DNA of 64,000 bases from Cellulomonas sp. Leaf334 (GTDB taxonomy: Bacteria; Actinomycetota; Actinomycetes; Actinomycetales; Cellulomonadaceae): NCBI RefSeq assembly GCF_001424195.1, contig NZ_LMOO01000008.1:374743-438742 (forward strand). Direction: 5' to 3'. A model generated the notes under the pieces. It was not told the DNA's origin, did no database searches, and saw only the letters and a program-made list of their open reading frames with translations. How positions within the stretch are numbered: the first letter of the stretch is position 1; each line of letters opens with the position of its first letter. Shown one piece after another: positions 48,343-56,574 of the stretch. The position numbers and the translations under genes are program-made.

Positions 48343-49560
48343 TCATGACGGCCTCGTGTTCTGCTCGGTTGGGTGGCCAGCAGGGCCAGCCCCGGCTCCC
48401 GGATGCGCATCGCGGCTGTACACGCGCGCCTTCCAGCGCTCGGGGAGCGCTACCGGCGGAATCGGGTTGGGCGGCGCTTCCTTGCGACGAACCGCGATCG
48501 TGGGCCGTAACTGCTCGGCCGTCGGAACTTCGGAGCTAAGGAGGGTCGTCGAAATGTAGCGGCCCATGGCTTCTGCGAGCGGCGGAGGAGTTGCGTTGCC
48601 GACAAGTCGAACCGCGTCGCGCGGGCTACCCGCAAGCTCCCAACTGCTCGGGAATCCCTGGAGTGCTAGTCGCTCCTCGATCGCAAGCGGCCTATTGTCC
48701 CAATGGAACGGGCCAGTCGATGGCCCGGGGCTGGCCGGAAGGGTCCATGCAGGGGCGTCACGCCGCAGTTTCAGCAGGAACGACCAATATCTGGTCCGAT
48801 ACCCGAATAGCTCCACACTTGGGCCGCCGCCACGCGCAGTCAGGTGGAGATAGTTGCCCCCCTCGGGGATGCTCGGCAGTAAATCGGCGTAGCCGCCCTC
48901 TGCTCGAGGGACGGACGCGATCGTGAGATCCGAGATGGCGTCCCAGGCAGTCACCGGATTTCCAGAGTGGGAAGGCGCCGGTCGCGCGAGCCCCTCGGCC
49001 GGTGCCCCGTCCCTAAATGCGATACCAATGGCGCGACGGCGGTTCTGAGGTACGCCATAGTCGGCGGCGTTCAGAATCCAGTGTTCGAGGCGGTATGACG
49101 TCTGGTGTTTATCGTTAATCTGGCCAAGTTTATGGGAGATCAACTCAACAGCAGAGTTCCGCCCTTGTAGGAACCCGGCGACGTTTTCGATCAAGATCGC
49201 GGATGGAAGGAATCTGTCGACTAGATTCAGCATCCCGAGTACAGTCTTCCCTCGGTCGTCGTCCGTTCCTGGCTTTGGCTTCTGCCACTGGGCTGCCATG
49301 CTAAACGGTTGGCATGGGGGTCCACCCGCGAGAAGCGTAAGTTCTCGGGGCTCGAGGTCGAGGTCTTGCGGGCGCAGCGTTGCCCCGGCCGCCACGACAT
49401 CGTGCGGCTCCAATATGGGCCATTCAGGGCGATTCTTGATCAATGTGTTGCGCGGGAGTTCCTCAAGCTCGATGCAGCCGACCGAGGTGAAGCCAGCGGC
49501 CTCAAGTCCGAGGTCCATGCCGCCGGCTCCGCTGAAGCACGACAGAACGGACTTGTCCAC
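48343..49560 (-). CDS. dcm: DNA (cytosine-5)-methyltransferase
   Basis: 405 residues. It methylates C5 of cytosine in a specific DNA sequence. Motif I LSCFSGAGGMDLGLEAAGF, motif IV LLAGGPPCQPFSMAAQ (nucleophile Cys, about residue 83), motif VI AILIENVAGFLQGR, motif VIII QNRRRAIGIAF, and motifs IX-X (ERLALQGFPSSWELAGSPRD, then RLVGNATPPPLAEAMG) are all present in order. The target-recognition domain lies between VIII and IX (about 210-310). GTG 49560 is preferred, since AAAGGAAC precedes it and motif I then sits at the usual position; longer in-frame starts overlap nothing useful. It is flanked by Vsr and a DUF3883 protein upstream, which indicates an m5C restriction-modification system. Recognition sequence unknown. 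Confidence 0.92.
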   Translation of the reverse strand: MDKSVLSCFSGAGGMDLGLEAAGFTSVGCIELEELPRNTLIKNRPEWPILEPHDVVAAGATLRPQDLDLEPRELTLLAGGPPCQPFSMAAQWQKPKPGTDDDRGKTVLGMLNLVDRFLPSAILIENVAGFLQGRNSAVELISHKLGQINDKHQTSYRLEHWILNAADYGVPQNRRRAIGIAFRDGAPAEGLARPAPSHSGNPVTAWDAISDLTIASVPRAEGGYADLLPSIPEGGNYLHLTARGGGPSVELFGYRTRYWSFLLKLRRDAPAWTLPASPGPSTGPFHWDNRPLAIEERLALQGFPSSWELAGSPRDAVRLVGNATPPPLAEAMGRYISTTLLSSEVPTAEQLRPTIAVRRKEAPPNPIPPVALPERWKARVYSRDAHPGAGAGPAGHPTEQNTRPS

Positions 49561-49624
49561 ATTAAGTTCCTTTGGCAGCACGGACGGAGACGCCTCCTGG
49601 CCATGGAGCACGCCCGCGCGGAGT

Positions 49625-50473
49625 CTAGCCTGGCTGGCTGGCGGTGTCGGCCGACACCCTGGCGGGCTGGACACGGCCGGCCCAAGCTTCTGGCTTGAGG
49701 TCGACCTTCGACGGGTCAAGCGGTCCGAGCAGCGTGGCCACGAGGTGGGTTCGCGTCACACGGTCCACGTTGTACACGACGATCAGCCGGAAGTCCTCGC
49801 CCCGGGCCTCAGCGTGGAGTCGCTGGCCCTCCGAGAGGTGGAAGACCGGGTCTTGGAGAACCGTACCTTTCACTTCAACGTGAAGGTCGCCCGGTGAGCG
49901 CGCGACCATGATGTCGTAGCCGGGATTTCCAGGGGGCATCTCGGTTACCGCTTCCGATCCAAACTCATCAGCGAGCAGGTTCATGGCAACAGCAACCGAA
50001 TAGCGTTCAAGCAGACTGGCATGTTCCGCAGACGCGAAGCCTTTCCGTCCTGTGCTCTCGCCCTTTGTCTTGGTGGGTACTCCGGCAGATGCCAGTTCAA
50101 CTATATTTGCGAGAATTTGGTCCGAGATCCTGCGCACACCGTTCTGCCAATTCGTCCTCTTTGTGGAACCCGTCTCGATATATTTCCCGTCGCTATGCCT
50201 GGCCGGGACTGGATGTTCGAAGAACTCGACGTCCGCTACGTCTGCAACAGACTTACCGTCGCGCCTGCTAGGCCGTACATCGCCTACTACGCCGACTCCG
50301 AAGTATACTGGTCGGCCGTCGTCGACGCCCCTGCTTCCTTTGTAATATACGAACGGTTCGCCGCATTCGACTAGTCCGCGATATCGCACTGGGAACTCGT
50401 ACTGGAGACCGAGTACGTCGTCATAGGTCAGTCCGGAAGCAGTCGGGGCTTCGGATACGAATACGAGCGGCAT
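49625..50473 (-). CDS. DUF3883-domain nuclease-like protein (probable restriction component)
   Basis: 282 residues. ATG 50473 has CAGGAG 7 bases upstream. The N-terminal domain (residues 15-110) has VECGEPFVYYKGSRGVDDG, VYFGVGVVGDVRPSRRDGKS and FFEHPVPARHSDGKYIET, which looks like a PUA/EVE-type small-molecule or modified-base reader. The C-terminal DUF3883 domain begins near ERYSVAVAMNLLADEFGSEA and contains NPGYDIMVARSPGDLHVEVKG, a PD-(D/E)xK-type core (D...ExK) complete with catalytic lysine. I infer it is the endonuclease of the methyltransferase system at 48343, or a modification-dependent nuclease. It is 64 bp upstream of the methyltransferase gene in the same direction. Confidence 0.72.
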   Translation of the reverse strand: MPLVFVSEAPTASGLTYDDVLGLQYEFPVRYRGLVECGEPFVYYKGSRGVDDGRPVYFGVGVVGDVRPSRRDGKSVADVADVEFFEHPVPARHSDGKYIETGSTKRTNWQNGVRRISDQILANIVELASAGVPTKTKGESTGRKGFASAEHASLLERYSVAVAMNLLADEFGSEAVTEMPPGNPGYDIMVARSPGDLHVEVKGTVLQDPVFHLSEGQRLHAEARGEDFRLIVVYNVDRVTRTHLVATLLGPLDPSKVDLKPEAWAGRVQPARVSADTASQPG

Positions 50474-50552
50474 GCGCTGACTCCTGTGTTCCGTGATCAA
50501 CTCGCGCGTTTATACAGGACCTGCGATGGCCAGCAACCGAAACACGCTGAGG

Positions 50553-50978
50553 TCACGGTAAACTGACGATGACAGCCCGGACACGAGCCGCGGCGTCCGC
50601 TCCTACCTCGTGCTCCCATACTCGAATGACACACCAACCGAGCCTGGCCAGATAGCTGTCGGTGTCTCGATCGCGCGCTCTGTTGGCGGCAAGTTTCACA
50701 GCCCACCATTCGCTGTTGGCCCGTGGCGAAGTGCCGTGCACAGGGCAACTGTGCCAGAAGCAGCCGTCGACGAACACCGCGACCTTGGTTCTGGGAAATG
50801 CTATGTCCACCGTTCGACGACGGTTCCCTGGGACTGGATACGCAACTCGATACCTCAGGCCAAGTGCGTGAAGCTCTCGTCGAAGCGTGAGTTCGGCCGC
50901 CGTGTCCCTCCGCCGGGCGACACGCATGCGCCGTGATGCGCCTTCGGACGATGCACCTGGATGCGGCGGAACGGCCAT
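50553..50978 (-). CDS. vsr: Very short patch repair endonuclease (Vsr)
   Basis: 141 residues from ATG 50978. Vsr nicks next to T:G mismatches that arise when 5-methylcytosine deaminates, so it offsets the mutagenic cost of the neighbouring methyltransferase. Motifs: RRDTAAELTLRRELHALGLR, the catalytic-Asp strand TVDIAFPRTKVAVFVDGC, FWHSCPVHGTSPRANSEWW with metal- and zinc-binding His/Cys residues, and WCVIRVWEHEV. A longer start (TTG 51101) would add 41 residues without family similarity and touch the Nudix gene. It is the first gene of the restriction-type cluster, 79 bp ahead of the DUF3883 gene. Confidence 0.9.
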   Translation of the reverse strand: MAVPPHPGASSEGASRRMRVARRRDTAAELTLRRELHALGLRYRVAYPVPGNRRRTVDIAFPRTKVAVFVDGCFWHSCPVHGTSPRANSEWWAVKLAANRARDRDTDSYLARLGWCVIRVWEHEVGADAAARVRAVIVSLP

Positions 50979-51097
50979 GGAATCGACCGTCCGGCGCTCC
51001 GTGGTGCTTCTCGCGCTATCCACGATGCCCCCTGAGATGGACGGTGGTGAACAGGAACCACCCAACGTTCGCTGACGCCTCGTGAGGAGGGATTCGA

Positions 51098-51541
51098 TCA
51101 AGCAGTGACCGCAGTATTTGGAAGGACGACCACACCATCATGAGCTCGGACATGCACGCCGTTGTCGAGGGCGTCGAGGACCCGAGCGGCGTAGGCGGGC
51201 TTCATGAGACTGGGCACTTCTTGGATGTTGCGCCACGCGACGGTGATCGCTTCCTCGGTCTGGGGCAGCGGCTCGGACAGCAGCCGGCAGCGGAACACGA
51301 GTGCGACGATCCCCCGTCGCATGTTCTTGTAGACGCCTGTCAGTCGCTCGACCTCGACTCGTGCGCCAGTCTCTTCCTCGACTTCGCGCATGACTGCGTC
51401 CTCGATTGTCTCGCCGAGTTCGAGCACGCCCCCAGGCGGCTCCCACCGCCCGTTGTCGCGGCGGTGGATCAGCAGGACACGCTTGCCGGTGGCGTCGAGC
51501 ACGATCCCCGCTGCGCTGACTGAGTGCTGTGGTGTCGGCAT
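51098..51541 (-). CDS. Nudix hydrolase, Pif-like immunity factor of AICEs
   Basis: 147 residues. The Nudix box is complete: GGVLELGETIEDAVMREVEE then ETG, matching GX5EX7REUXEEXGU. The N-terminal SVSAAGIVLDATGKRVLLIH and RRDNGRWEPPGG are standard. In the Streptomyces element pSAM2 a Nudix protein (Pif) next to the korSA gene blocks redundant entry of the same element into a host that already has it. This gene has the same position, divergent from the GntR/KorSA-like gene with 59 bp between starts, so the same role is inferred. ATG 51541 follows GGGAGG. The restriction-type cluster starts 120 bp downstream in the same direction and could share its promoter. Confidence 0.8.
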   Translation of the reverse strand: MPTPQHSVSAAGIVLDATGKRVLLIHRRDNGRWEPPGGVLELGETIEDAVMREVEEETGARVEVERLTGVYKNMRRGIVALVFRCRLLSEPLPQTEEAITVAWRNIQEVPSLMKPAYAARVLDALDNGVHVRAHDGVVVLPNTAVTA

Positions 51542-51600
51542 CTGTGGCCCACCTCCCGTCTGTGACAGTGTAGGAATCACACACGTTTACAGGAGTCTGA
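51542..51600. promoter_or_regulatory. Divergent control region of Nudix and GntR genes
   Basis: 59 bp between two divergent starts. It contains the imperfect dyad GTGT-AGGAATC-ACAC at 51568-51582, the most likely operator for the GntR-type regulator, and the AGGAG ribosome site of the GntR gene at 51591-51595. Promoter hexamers could not be set with confidence. Confidence 0.45.
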
Positions 51601-52419
51601 GTGACCAGCCAAGAGGACCGTGCGGCGCGCCTGCACCTCGTCGGTGCCCCTGGCACAGCGCTCGACAAGGACTCCGACCGCCCTCTGTTCAAGCAGATCG
51701 CCGACTCCCTACGCGCGCAGATCATCGCGGGAGAACTCGGGCCCGGCGACAGAGTGGCCTCCGAGACGCAGCTGATGGAGACGTACCACGTTGCGCGCAT
51801 GACGGTTCGGCAGGCGCTCGCGCTGCTGAAGGCCGAAGGACTGTTGGTGGCCGAACACGGCCGCGGCGTATTCGTTCGCGCGCGCCCCGTCGTTCGGCGT
51901 GTTGCATCCGACCGTTTCGCCCGTCGCCACCGCGAGGCCGGTCAGGCGGCGTTCATCGCTGAGGCACAGGGCGTGGCGGCTCCGAGCGTCGACGAGCTCG
52001 AAGTGGGGTACGAGACCGCCCTCCCCCATGTCCGCGAGGCGCTGGCTCTCGGTGCGCGAGCCAAGGTGCTCGCCCGCCGCCGGCGGTACTTGCTCGACGG
52101 TGAGCCCGTCGAACTGGCGCAGACCTTCGTGCCGGCTGACCTGGCCAAGGGGACGCCGATTGAGGAGCGCCACACGGGCCCCGGCGGCGTGTATGCGCGT
52201 CTGGAGGAGAACGGGCACCACCTCGCAGAGTTCACCGAGGAGGTAGCCGCACGGATGCCGACGCCCGAGGAGCGCCAACGTCTGCGGCTATCCGAGGGCA
52301 CGCCGGTACTCACTGTCCGGCGGATCGCCTTCCGCAAGGACGGAGTGCCCGTAGAGACGACGGACACCGTCAAGGCCGCTCCGGCCTACGTCTTGGAGTA
52401 CCGGTTCCCCGCTGAATGA
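51601..52419 (+). CDS. GntR/HutC family regulator (KorSA-like)
   Basis: 272 residues, GTG 51601 with AGGAG six bases upstream. The N-terminal GntR winged helix is PLFKQIADSLRAQIIAGELG, PGDRVASETQLMETYHVARM then TVRQALALLKAEGLLVAEHG. The C-terminal UTRA ligand-binding domain extends to the end (VLARRRRYLLDGEPVELAQT, LTVRRIAFRKDGVPVETTDT). In AICEs this type of protein (KorSA in pSAM2) represses the activator gene pra and so keeps the element quiet and integrated. The gene downstream is Pra-like, with a dyad-rich 85-bp gap, which fits that scheme. Confidence 0.87.
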   Translation: MTSQEDRAARLHLVGAPGTALDKDSDRPLFKQIADSLRAQIIAGELGPGDRVASETQLMETYHVARMTVRQALALLKAEGLLVAEHGRGVFVRARPVVRRVASDRFARRHREAGQAAFIAEAQGVAAPSVDELEVGYETALPHVREALALGARAKVLARRRRYLLDGEPVELAQTFVPADLAKGTPIEERHTGPGGVYARLEENGHHLAEFTEEVAARMPTPEERQRLRLSEGTPVLTVRRIAFRKDGVPVETTDTVKAAPAYVLEYRFPAE

Positions 52420-52432
52420 TCCCAACCCCTTG

Positions 52433-52491
52433 CCACTCCTCTAGATGAGTGGTTCTCTGGTTCCGAGCAGAGAGCTGCTCTAGTCGAGTGA
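52433..52491 (+). promoter_or_regulatory. Candidate Kor operator upstream of the Pra-like gene
   Basis: Inverted repeat CCACTC-(8)-GAGTGG at 52433-52452, and a direct repeat CTCTAGATGAGTGG (52439-52452) and CTCTAGTCGAGTGA (52478-52491), 39 bp apart. It lies just before the ribosome site of the Pra-like gene. Confidence 0.45.
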
Positions 52492-52504
52492 AGGAGTGAT
52501 CGCC

Positions 52505-52930
52505 GTGGCCATTGCCAAGCGTTTCGAGATCGCCCACGAGACGGTGTTCCCCAAGGGGGCCTACCTGCGAGGGCTCGTGGAACCCGTCGCGGACTTCCAG
52601 GCCGAGCAGCGCCCGGACGGCTCGCGACCCCAGCAGCACGACAAGGAGACGGGCCTGCGACTGTGGCAGTGCACCGTCATCGACGGCGACGACGAGGCCG
52701 GCCGTCGCGAGATCGGCGTGACCGTGAAGTTCGCCGGAGAAGTCCAGCCGGTGCCGCCGAAAAACACCTCGTCGCTGCCGTGGACGCCTGTGGAGTTCAT
52801 CGGTCTGACTGCGCTGCCCTACGTCGACGACTCGGGCAAGCGGCCTCGTATCGCGTGGTCGTTCCGCGCGCAGGGCTTCGCCACGCCGGGCCAGTCGGTC
52901 AAGGCCGGGGAGCCGAAGGCGGCGGCGTGA
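52505..52930 (+). CDS. Pra-like activator of AICE replication, integration and excision
   Basis: 141 residues, no recognised DNA-binding fold. Its pattern matches the small AICE proteins named after pSAM2 Pra: FEIAHETVFPKGAYLRGLVE, QQHDKETGLRLWQCTVIDGD, VTVKFAGEVQPVPP, TPVEFIGLTALPYVDD and IAWSFRAQGF. Pra turns on the rep-xis-int genes when KorSA repression is lifted. GTG 52505 is chosen because GGAG lies eight bases upstream; an earlier GTG at 52496 is inside the ribosome site. It is first in a run of six tightly packed genes to the integrase (most overlap or nearly so). Confidence 0.75.
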   Translation: MAIAKRFEIAHETVFPKGAYLRGLVEPVADFQAEQRPDGSRPQQHDKETGLRLWQCTVIDGDDEAGRREIGVTVKFAGEVQPVPPKNTSSLPWTPVEFIGLTALPYVDDSGKRPRIAWSFRAQGFATPGQSVKAGEPKAAA

Positions 52931-53316
52931 TGTCCGCGCTCTCTGCCGACCGGATCGAGGACGCGTCGACCGAGCCTGGCCCGACGATCCCTGAGCTGCT
53001 GACCATGGCGGCCGACGTGGTGGCAATGGTCGACGGTCATGTGCGGTCGACCGATGTCGGTCACGGCATCGTATCTGTCCACGTGACCTGTCAGGCCGCC
53101 GCCGAGTACCTGGCCTGGCGGCTCGCGCTGGACCAGGTCACGGTCTACGAGCCCACCAGGACGTGCCTGGGGTTCGCGGTCTGGAGCGGTGGGGCGTGGC
53201 CAGAGGCGGGGTTCAAAGTCTTCTGCCGGGGCGATCTCGTGCCACCGCTGCGAACGTTCCCCTGCCGGGAACTCCAGGGGGTTCGGGACACCACCATCGT
53301 GGCTGAGGCCGCGTAG
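52930..53316 (+). CDS. Small AICE-associated hypothetical protein
   Basis: 128 residues. ATG 52930 shares a base with the previous stop, and its own stop shares a base with the next start. It has an N-terminal helical stretch (IPELLTMAADVVAMVDGHVR) and a mixed domain with VHVTCQAAAEYLAWRLALDQ and LGFAVWSGGAWPEAGFKVFC. No named domain. Proteins of this size regularly lie between pra and the FtsK-like gene in AICEs; a role in transfer or its control is inferred from position. Confidence 0.65.
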   Translation: MSALSADRIEDASTEPGPTIPELLTMAADVVAMVDGHVRSTDVGHGIVSVHVTCQAAAEYLAWRLALDQVTVYEPTRTCLGFAVWSGGAWPEAGFKVFCRGDLVPPLRTFPCRELQGVRDTTIVAEAA

Positions 53317-54776
53317 TGGTGAGGACCGTCCGCCTCGTGCTGAGCCGGCTCGGCAGCGCTATCTGGCTCTTCGCCTCCTGGACCGTTCGGTCGTGGCGGG
53401 CGATCCTCGTCTGCCTCGTGATCGGCAACCTGTTGGTGATCGCCGATCACGAGGCGGCGGGCGTCGCGGTGCAGTGGCTCGTCCCCGCCTGGAGTCTCGT
53501 GCGAGCCGTCTGGAACACCGCGAGTCCACTGACCTACGAAGTGGTGCTCGGGGGCCGGTTGCGCCGTCGCGCGTGGCGGCGCCGGGTCCGCAAGGAGTGG
53601 GCCCGGGTCGCTCAGCGGTGTGGACTGGCATCGCCCCGGGAGAAGGACGAGCGGCAGACCATCGCCCGACTCTCAGGCATTCAGACGAGCGGAAACATCC
53701 TGACGCTGCGTGTTCGTGCTGCGGTCGGTCAGACCGTTGACGATCTGGATCGCGCGGTCGAGGCCATTGCGACGGCGTTCGGCGCACAGTCCGCGGAGTG
53801 TCGTCGCGTCGGCCCGGGCATGGTCGAGATGAACCTCACGATGCGCGAGCTGCTGCACGAGCCGACGACGCCACCAGTCCCTCACGATCTCGAGACGGAG
53901 GCCGTCGACCTCGGCCGTCGCTCAGACGGCTCGCCATGGCGGCTCGAGTTGAACGGCCGGCACACGCTCGTCGTAGGACGGTCCGGCGCTGGCAAGGGAT
54001 CGATCTTCTGGGGCATCGCCGGCAACCTGGCACCGGCCGCCCATGCCGGCCTGGTTCGGCTGTGGGGGATTGACCTCAAGGGTGGCGTCGAGGTCGCGGT
54101 GGGCGCGGGCATGTTCTCGGCAGTCGCGATGGATGAGCACTCCGCGCTGCGCCTGTTGAAATCGCTCCATCAGGTAATCGTTGAGCGGCAGGCGGTCATG
54201 CGGGGTCGTTCGCGCCTGTTCGAGCCGTCCCCGGGCGACCCGTCACACGTGCTCTTGATCGACGAGCTCGCTGTCCTGACCGCGTACGCCTCGCGCGACG
54301 TCGTCAACGAGGCATCCACGCTGCTGAAGCGGATCCTCACCCAGGGGCGCGCGCTCGGCGTGATGGTGGTGGCGTTCGTGCAGGACCCGCGCAAGGAGAC
54401 CGTGGGCATGCGGGAGCTGTTCACCCAGACAATCGCTCTGCGGCTCGCCTCGTCGTCCGAGACGCGCATGGTCCTGGGTGACGGCTACGGCGACTTGGCT
54501 CCGGCGCATCGCATTGACCGGACGATGCCCGGCGCGGGGTACGTCGTGCGGGACGACGGCGCGGTTGAGCGGGTCCGGGCTGACTTCTGGCCGGATGACG
54601 TCATCCGGATGGTCGCCGAGATCTACCCGGCACCGGTGCCCTCGGTCGACGTTGATGAGGACCGTCCCGTGAGTGAGCCGCTCTTTGTCGCTCCTCCCGA
54701 CGCTGATGCTCCTCCAGCTCCGCGCAGACGGACTCCCCGCACCCCTCGAAAGCCAAAGGACTCCGAGGTGGCGTGA
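53316..54776 (+). CDS. FtsK/SpoIIIE-type DNA translocase (TraSA-like conjugation protein)
   Basis: 486 residues. Two N-terminal membrane helices (about 22-45 and 50-70) anchor it. The motor domain has Walker A TLVVGRSGAGKGSIFWGIAG, the FtsK-type LKGGVEVAVGAGM segment, Walker B DPSHVLLIDELAVLTAYASR, and a C-terminal TIALRLASSSETRMVLGDGY block. A single FtsK-like pump of this kind moves double-stranded DNA between mycelial or adjacent cells in AICE conjugation, without a relaxase. A Pro/Arg-rich tail could mediate DNA or partner contact. GTG 53316 overlaps the preceding stop, and its stop overlaps the Rep start. Confidence 0.87.
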   Translation: MVRTVRLVLSRLGSAIWLFASWTVRSWRAILVCLVIGNLLVIADHEAAGVAVQWLVPAWSLVRAVWNTASPLTYEVVLGGRLRRRAWRRRVRKEWARVAQRCGLASPREKDERQTIARLSGIQTSGNILTLRVRAAVGQTVDDLDRAVEAIATAFGAQSAECRRVGPGMVEMNLTMRELLHEPTTPPVPHDLETEAVDLGRRSDGSPWRLELNGRHTLVVGRSGAGKGSIFWGIAGNLAPAAHAGLVRLWGIDLKGGVEVAVGAGMFSAVAMDEHSALRLLKSLHQVIVERQAVMRGRSRLFEPSPGDPSHVLLIDELAVLTAYASRDVVNEASTLLKRILTQGRALGVMVVAFVQDPRKETVGMRELFTQTIALRLASSSETRMVLGDGYGDLAPAHRIDRTMPGAGYVVRDDGAVERVRADFWPDDVIRMVAEIYPAPVPSVDVDEDRPVSEPLFVAPPDADAPPAPRRRTPRTPRKPKDSEVA

Positions 54777-56347
54777 TGACGACGGCAACTCGTGACAACT
54801 TCTGGGGACACGGCCCGGACGCTCCCCTGGAACTGGGGGACCTCTCCCAGTCCGAGGTGCAGTCCATCGTGGAGCGACTCGGTGACGCCACGATGCCGGC
54901 CCTCGCCGAGACACTCACCAAGACCGGTAACTGCGCCCACCCGGTTCGGTTGGTCGGCCGGTCGGAGACCGTCGATCTGCGTACAGGCGAGATCGTCGAC
55001 ACCTTCCGCTCCGCCGATGAGCCGATGGGCTTGCTCTACAAGCCATGCGGCAATCGCCGGGAGGTGGTGTGTCCGTCGTGTTCGCGCCTCTATGCGCGTG
55101 ACACCTTCGAGCTGATCTCCACCGGCCTCCACGGTGGCAAGGGTGTCCCTACGGCGGTCAGAGCTAACCCGCTGCTGTTCGTTACCTTGACCGCTCCGTC
55201 GTTCGGTCCTGTCCACGGAGTACGTGAGGGGAAGCATCCTTGCTACCCGCGCACCAGGCTGGCGATGTGCCCGCACGGTCGCCGGCTGACGTGTTGGGCC
55301 CGCCACGACTCCGACGATCCCCGGGTGGGCGCGCCGCTGTGCGGCGATTGCTACGACACCGAGTCGGCGACCATCTGGCAGTGGCATGCGCCCGAGCTGT
55401 GGCGCCGCTTCACCATCGCGCTGGGCCGTCAGCTGGCCGCCGATCTCGGTGTACGGGACCGCGACCTGAAGCACCGTGCACGCCTTGAGTACGCGAAGGT
55501 GGCCGAGTTCCAGGCACGCGGCTTGGTCCACTTCCACGCTCTCGTGCGCATTGATGGGCCTGACGGGCCCGGGTCTCCTGCACCGATCCCCGCGGCCAGG
55601 CTCGAAGACGCTCTGCGCGACGCCGCAGATGCTGTGCGGTGCACCGCCCCTCCCGTCGATGACGCCGACGTCGAACGGGTCCTCCGTTTCGGAGCGCAGA
55701 CGCACGTCAGGATCGTCCGCGCAGGCTCCGTCGCCGGCGACGGGATCACAACGGAACAGGTCGCCGCGTACCTGGCGAAGTACTCGACCAAGGCGGCCGG
55801 TGCCGACCCGAGGCACCCTCTCCCCCACCTGGCGAGGCTCACCGAGTTCTGCCGCGCGCTGTCCTCTCGTGCCCTCGCTGGGTGCCCGTTCGCGTGCGAG
55901 GAGCGGACCGGCGACCGACACCCACGACTGTGCGGAGACTGCGCCCAGAACCCCTACGCGCTGCTCGGCCGATGGGCGGCCATGCTGGGCTTCCGTGGCC
56001 ACTTCTCGACCAAGTCCCGCCGCTACTCGGTCACTCTCGGAGCCCTACGCCGCGCTCGCCGACGTTTTCAGGGTCTGACCGCAGAAGCCAGACGCCGTGC
56101 GACTCCCCTCGACACCCGCGAGCTCGAACGGCAGCTCATGGCAGACGACGAGGAGACCACGTTGGTCGTCGGCTCGTGGGCCTACGACGGCTCGGGATGG
56201 CCACGCGCCGGGGACAAGGCACTCGCCGATGCCGCTGCCTCACAGGCCCGGAAGTATGCCAAGTGGCGAGCCGAACAACGCCGCAACCGCCCAGCGACAA
56301 CTGACAGGACGAGTGACGGGAAACGAGATCAGGGGGATATGAGATGA
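54776..56347 (+). CDS. Replication initiator protein (RepSA-like)
   Basis: 523 residues. Rolling-circle-type initiator of AICEs: an N-terminal CxxC-rich region (CGNRREVVCPSCSRLYARDT), FVTLTAPSFGPVHGVREGKH, zinc-binding-like clusters (RLTCWARHDSDDPR and PLCGDCYDTE), then AKVAEFQARGLVHFHALVRI, which carries the HxH metal-binding motif of Rep nucleases, and AYLAKYSTKAAG with the catalytic Tyr. It would nick the element's double-strand origin during autonomous replication after excision. ATG 54776 (or GTG 54773) overlaps the TraSA-like stop; its own stop overlaps the Xis start. Confidence 0.86.
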   Translation: MTTATRDNFWGHGPDAPLELGDLSQSEVQSIVERLGDATMPALAETLTKTGNCAHPVRLVGRSETVDLRTGEIVDTFRSADEPMGLLYKPCGNRREVVCPSCSRLYARDTFELISTGLHGGKGVPTAVRANPLLFVTLTAPSFGPVHGVREGKHPCYPRTRLAMCPHGRRLTCWARHDSDDPRVGAPLCGDCYDTESATIWQWHAPELWRRFTIALGRQLAADLGVRDRDLKHRARLEYAKVAEFQARGLVHFHALVRIDGPDGPGSPAPIPAARLEDALRDAADAVRCTAPPVDDADVERVLRFGAQTHVRIVRAGSVAGDGITTEQVAAYLAKYSTKAAGADPRHPLPHLARLTEFCRALSSRALAGCPFACEERTGDRHPRLCGDCAQNPYALLGRWAAMLGFRGHFSTKSRRYSVTLGALRRARRRFQGLTAEARRRATPLDTRELERQLMADDEETTLVVGSWAYDGSGWPRAGDKALADAAASQARKYAKWRAEQRRNRPATTDRTSDGKRDQGDMR

Positions 56348-56571
56348 GCACAACGAGCACGGGAACGACTGACAGATCGACCGCCCGAAGGCGCCTGTGG
56401 ACGCCGGACGAGCTGGCTGAGTACCTGGGCGTGACCCTGCACTGCATCTACGCGTGGTCGAGCCGAGGCGACGGGCCGAAGGTGCTCCACGTCGGTGGTC
56501 GGCTGCGCTACCGGCCGGAAGACGTCGACGAATGGCTCGACCGCGTCACCGACGGCCGGGAGGAGGGGTGA
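56344..56571 (+). CDS. xis: Excisionase (Xis), MerR-like helix-turn-helix
   Basis: 75 residues. The core LWTPDELAEYLGVTLHCIYA followed by WSSRGDGPKVLHVGGRLRYR and PEDVDEWLD is the standard AlpA/MerR-like fold of actinobacterial Xis proteins, which bend DNA at the att site to favour excision. ATG 56344 overlaps the Rep stop. The integrase start lies 4 bp downstream after AGGAGGGG. Confidence 0.88.
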   Translation: MSTTSTGTTDRSTARRRLWTPDELAEYLGVTLHCIYAWSSRGDGPKVLHVGGRLRYRPEDVDEWLDRVTDGREEG

Positions 56572-56574
56572 AAC

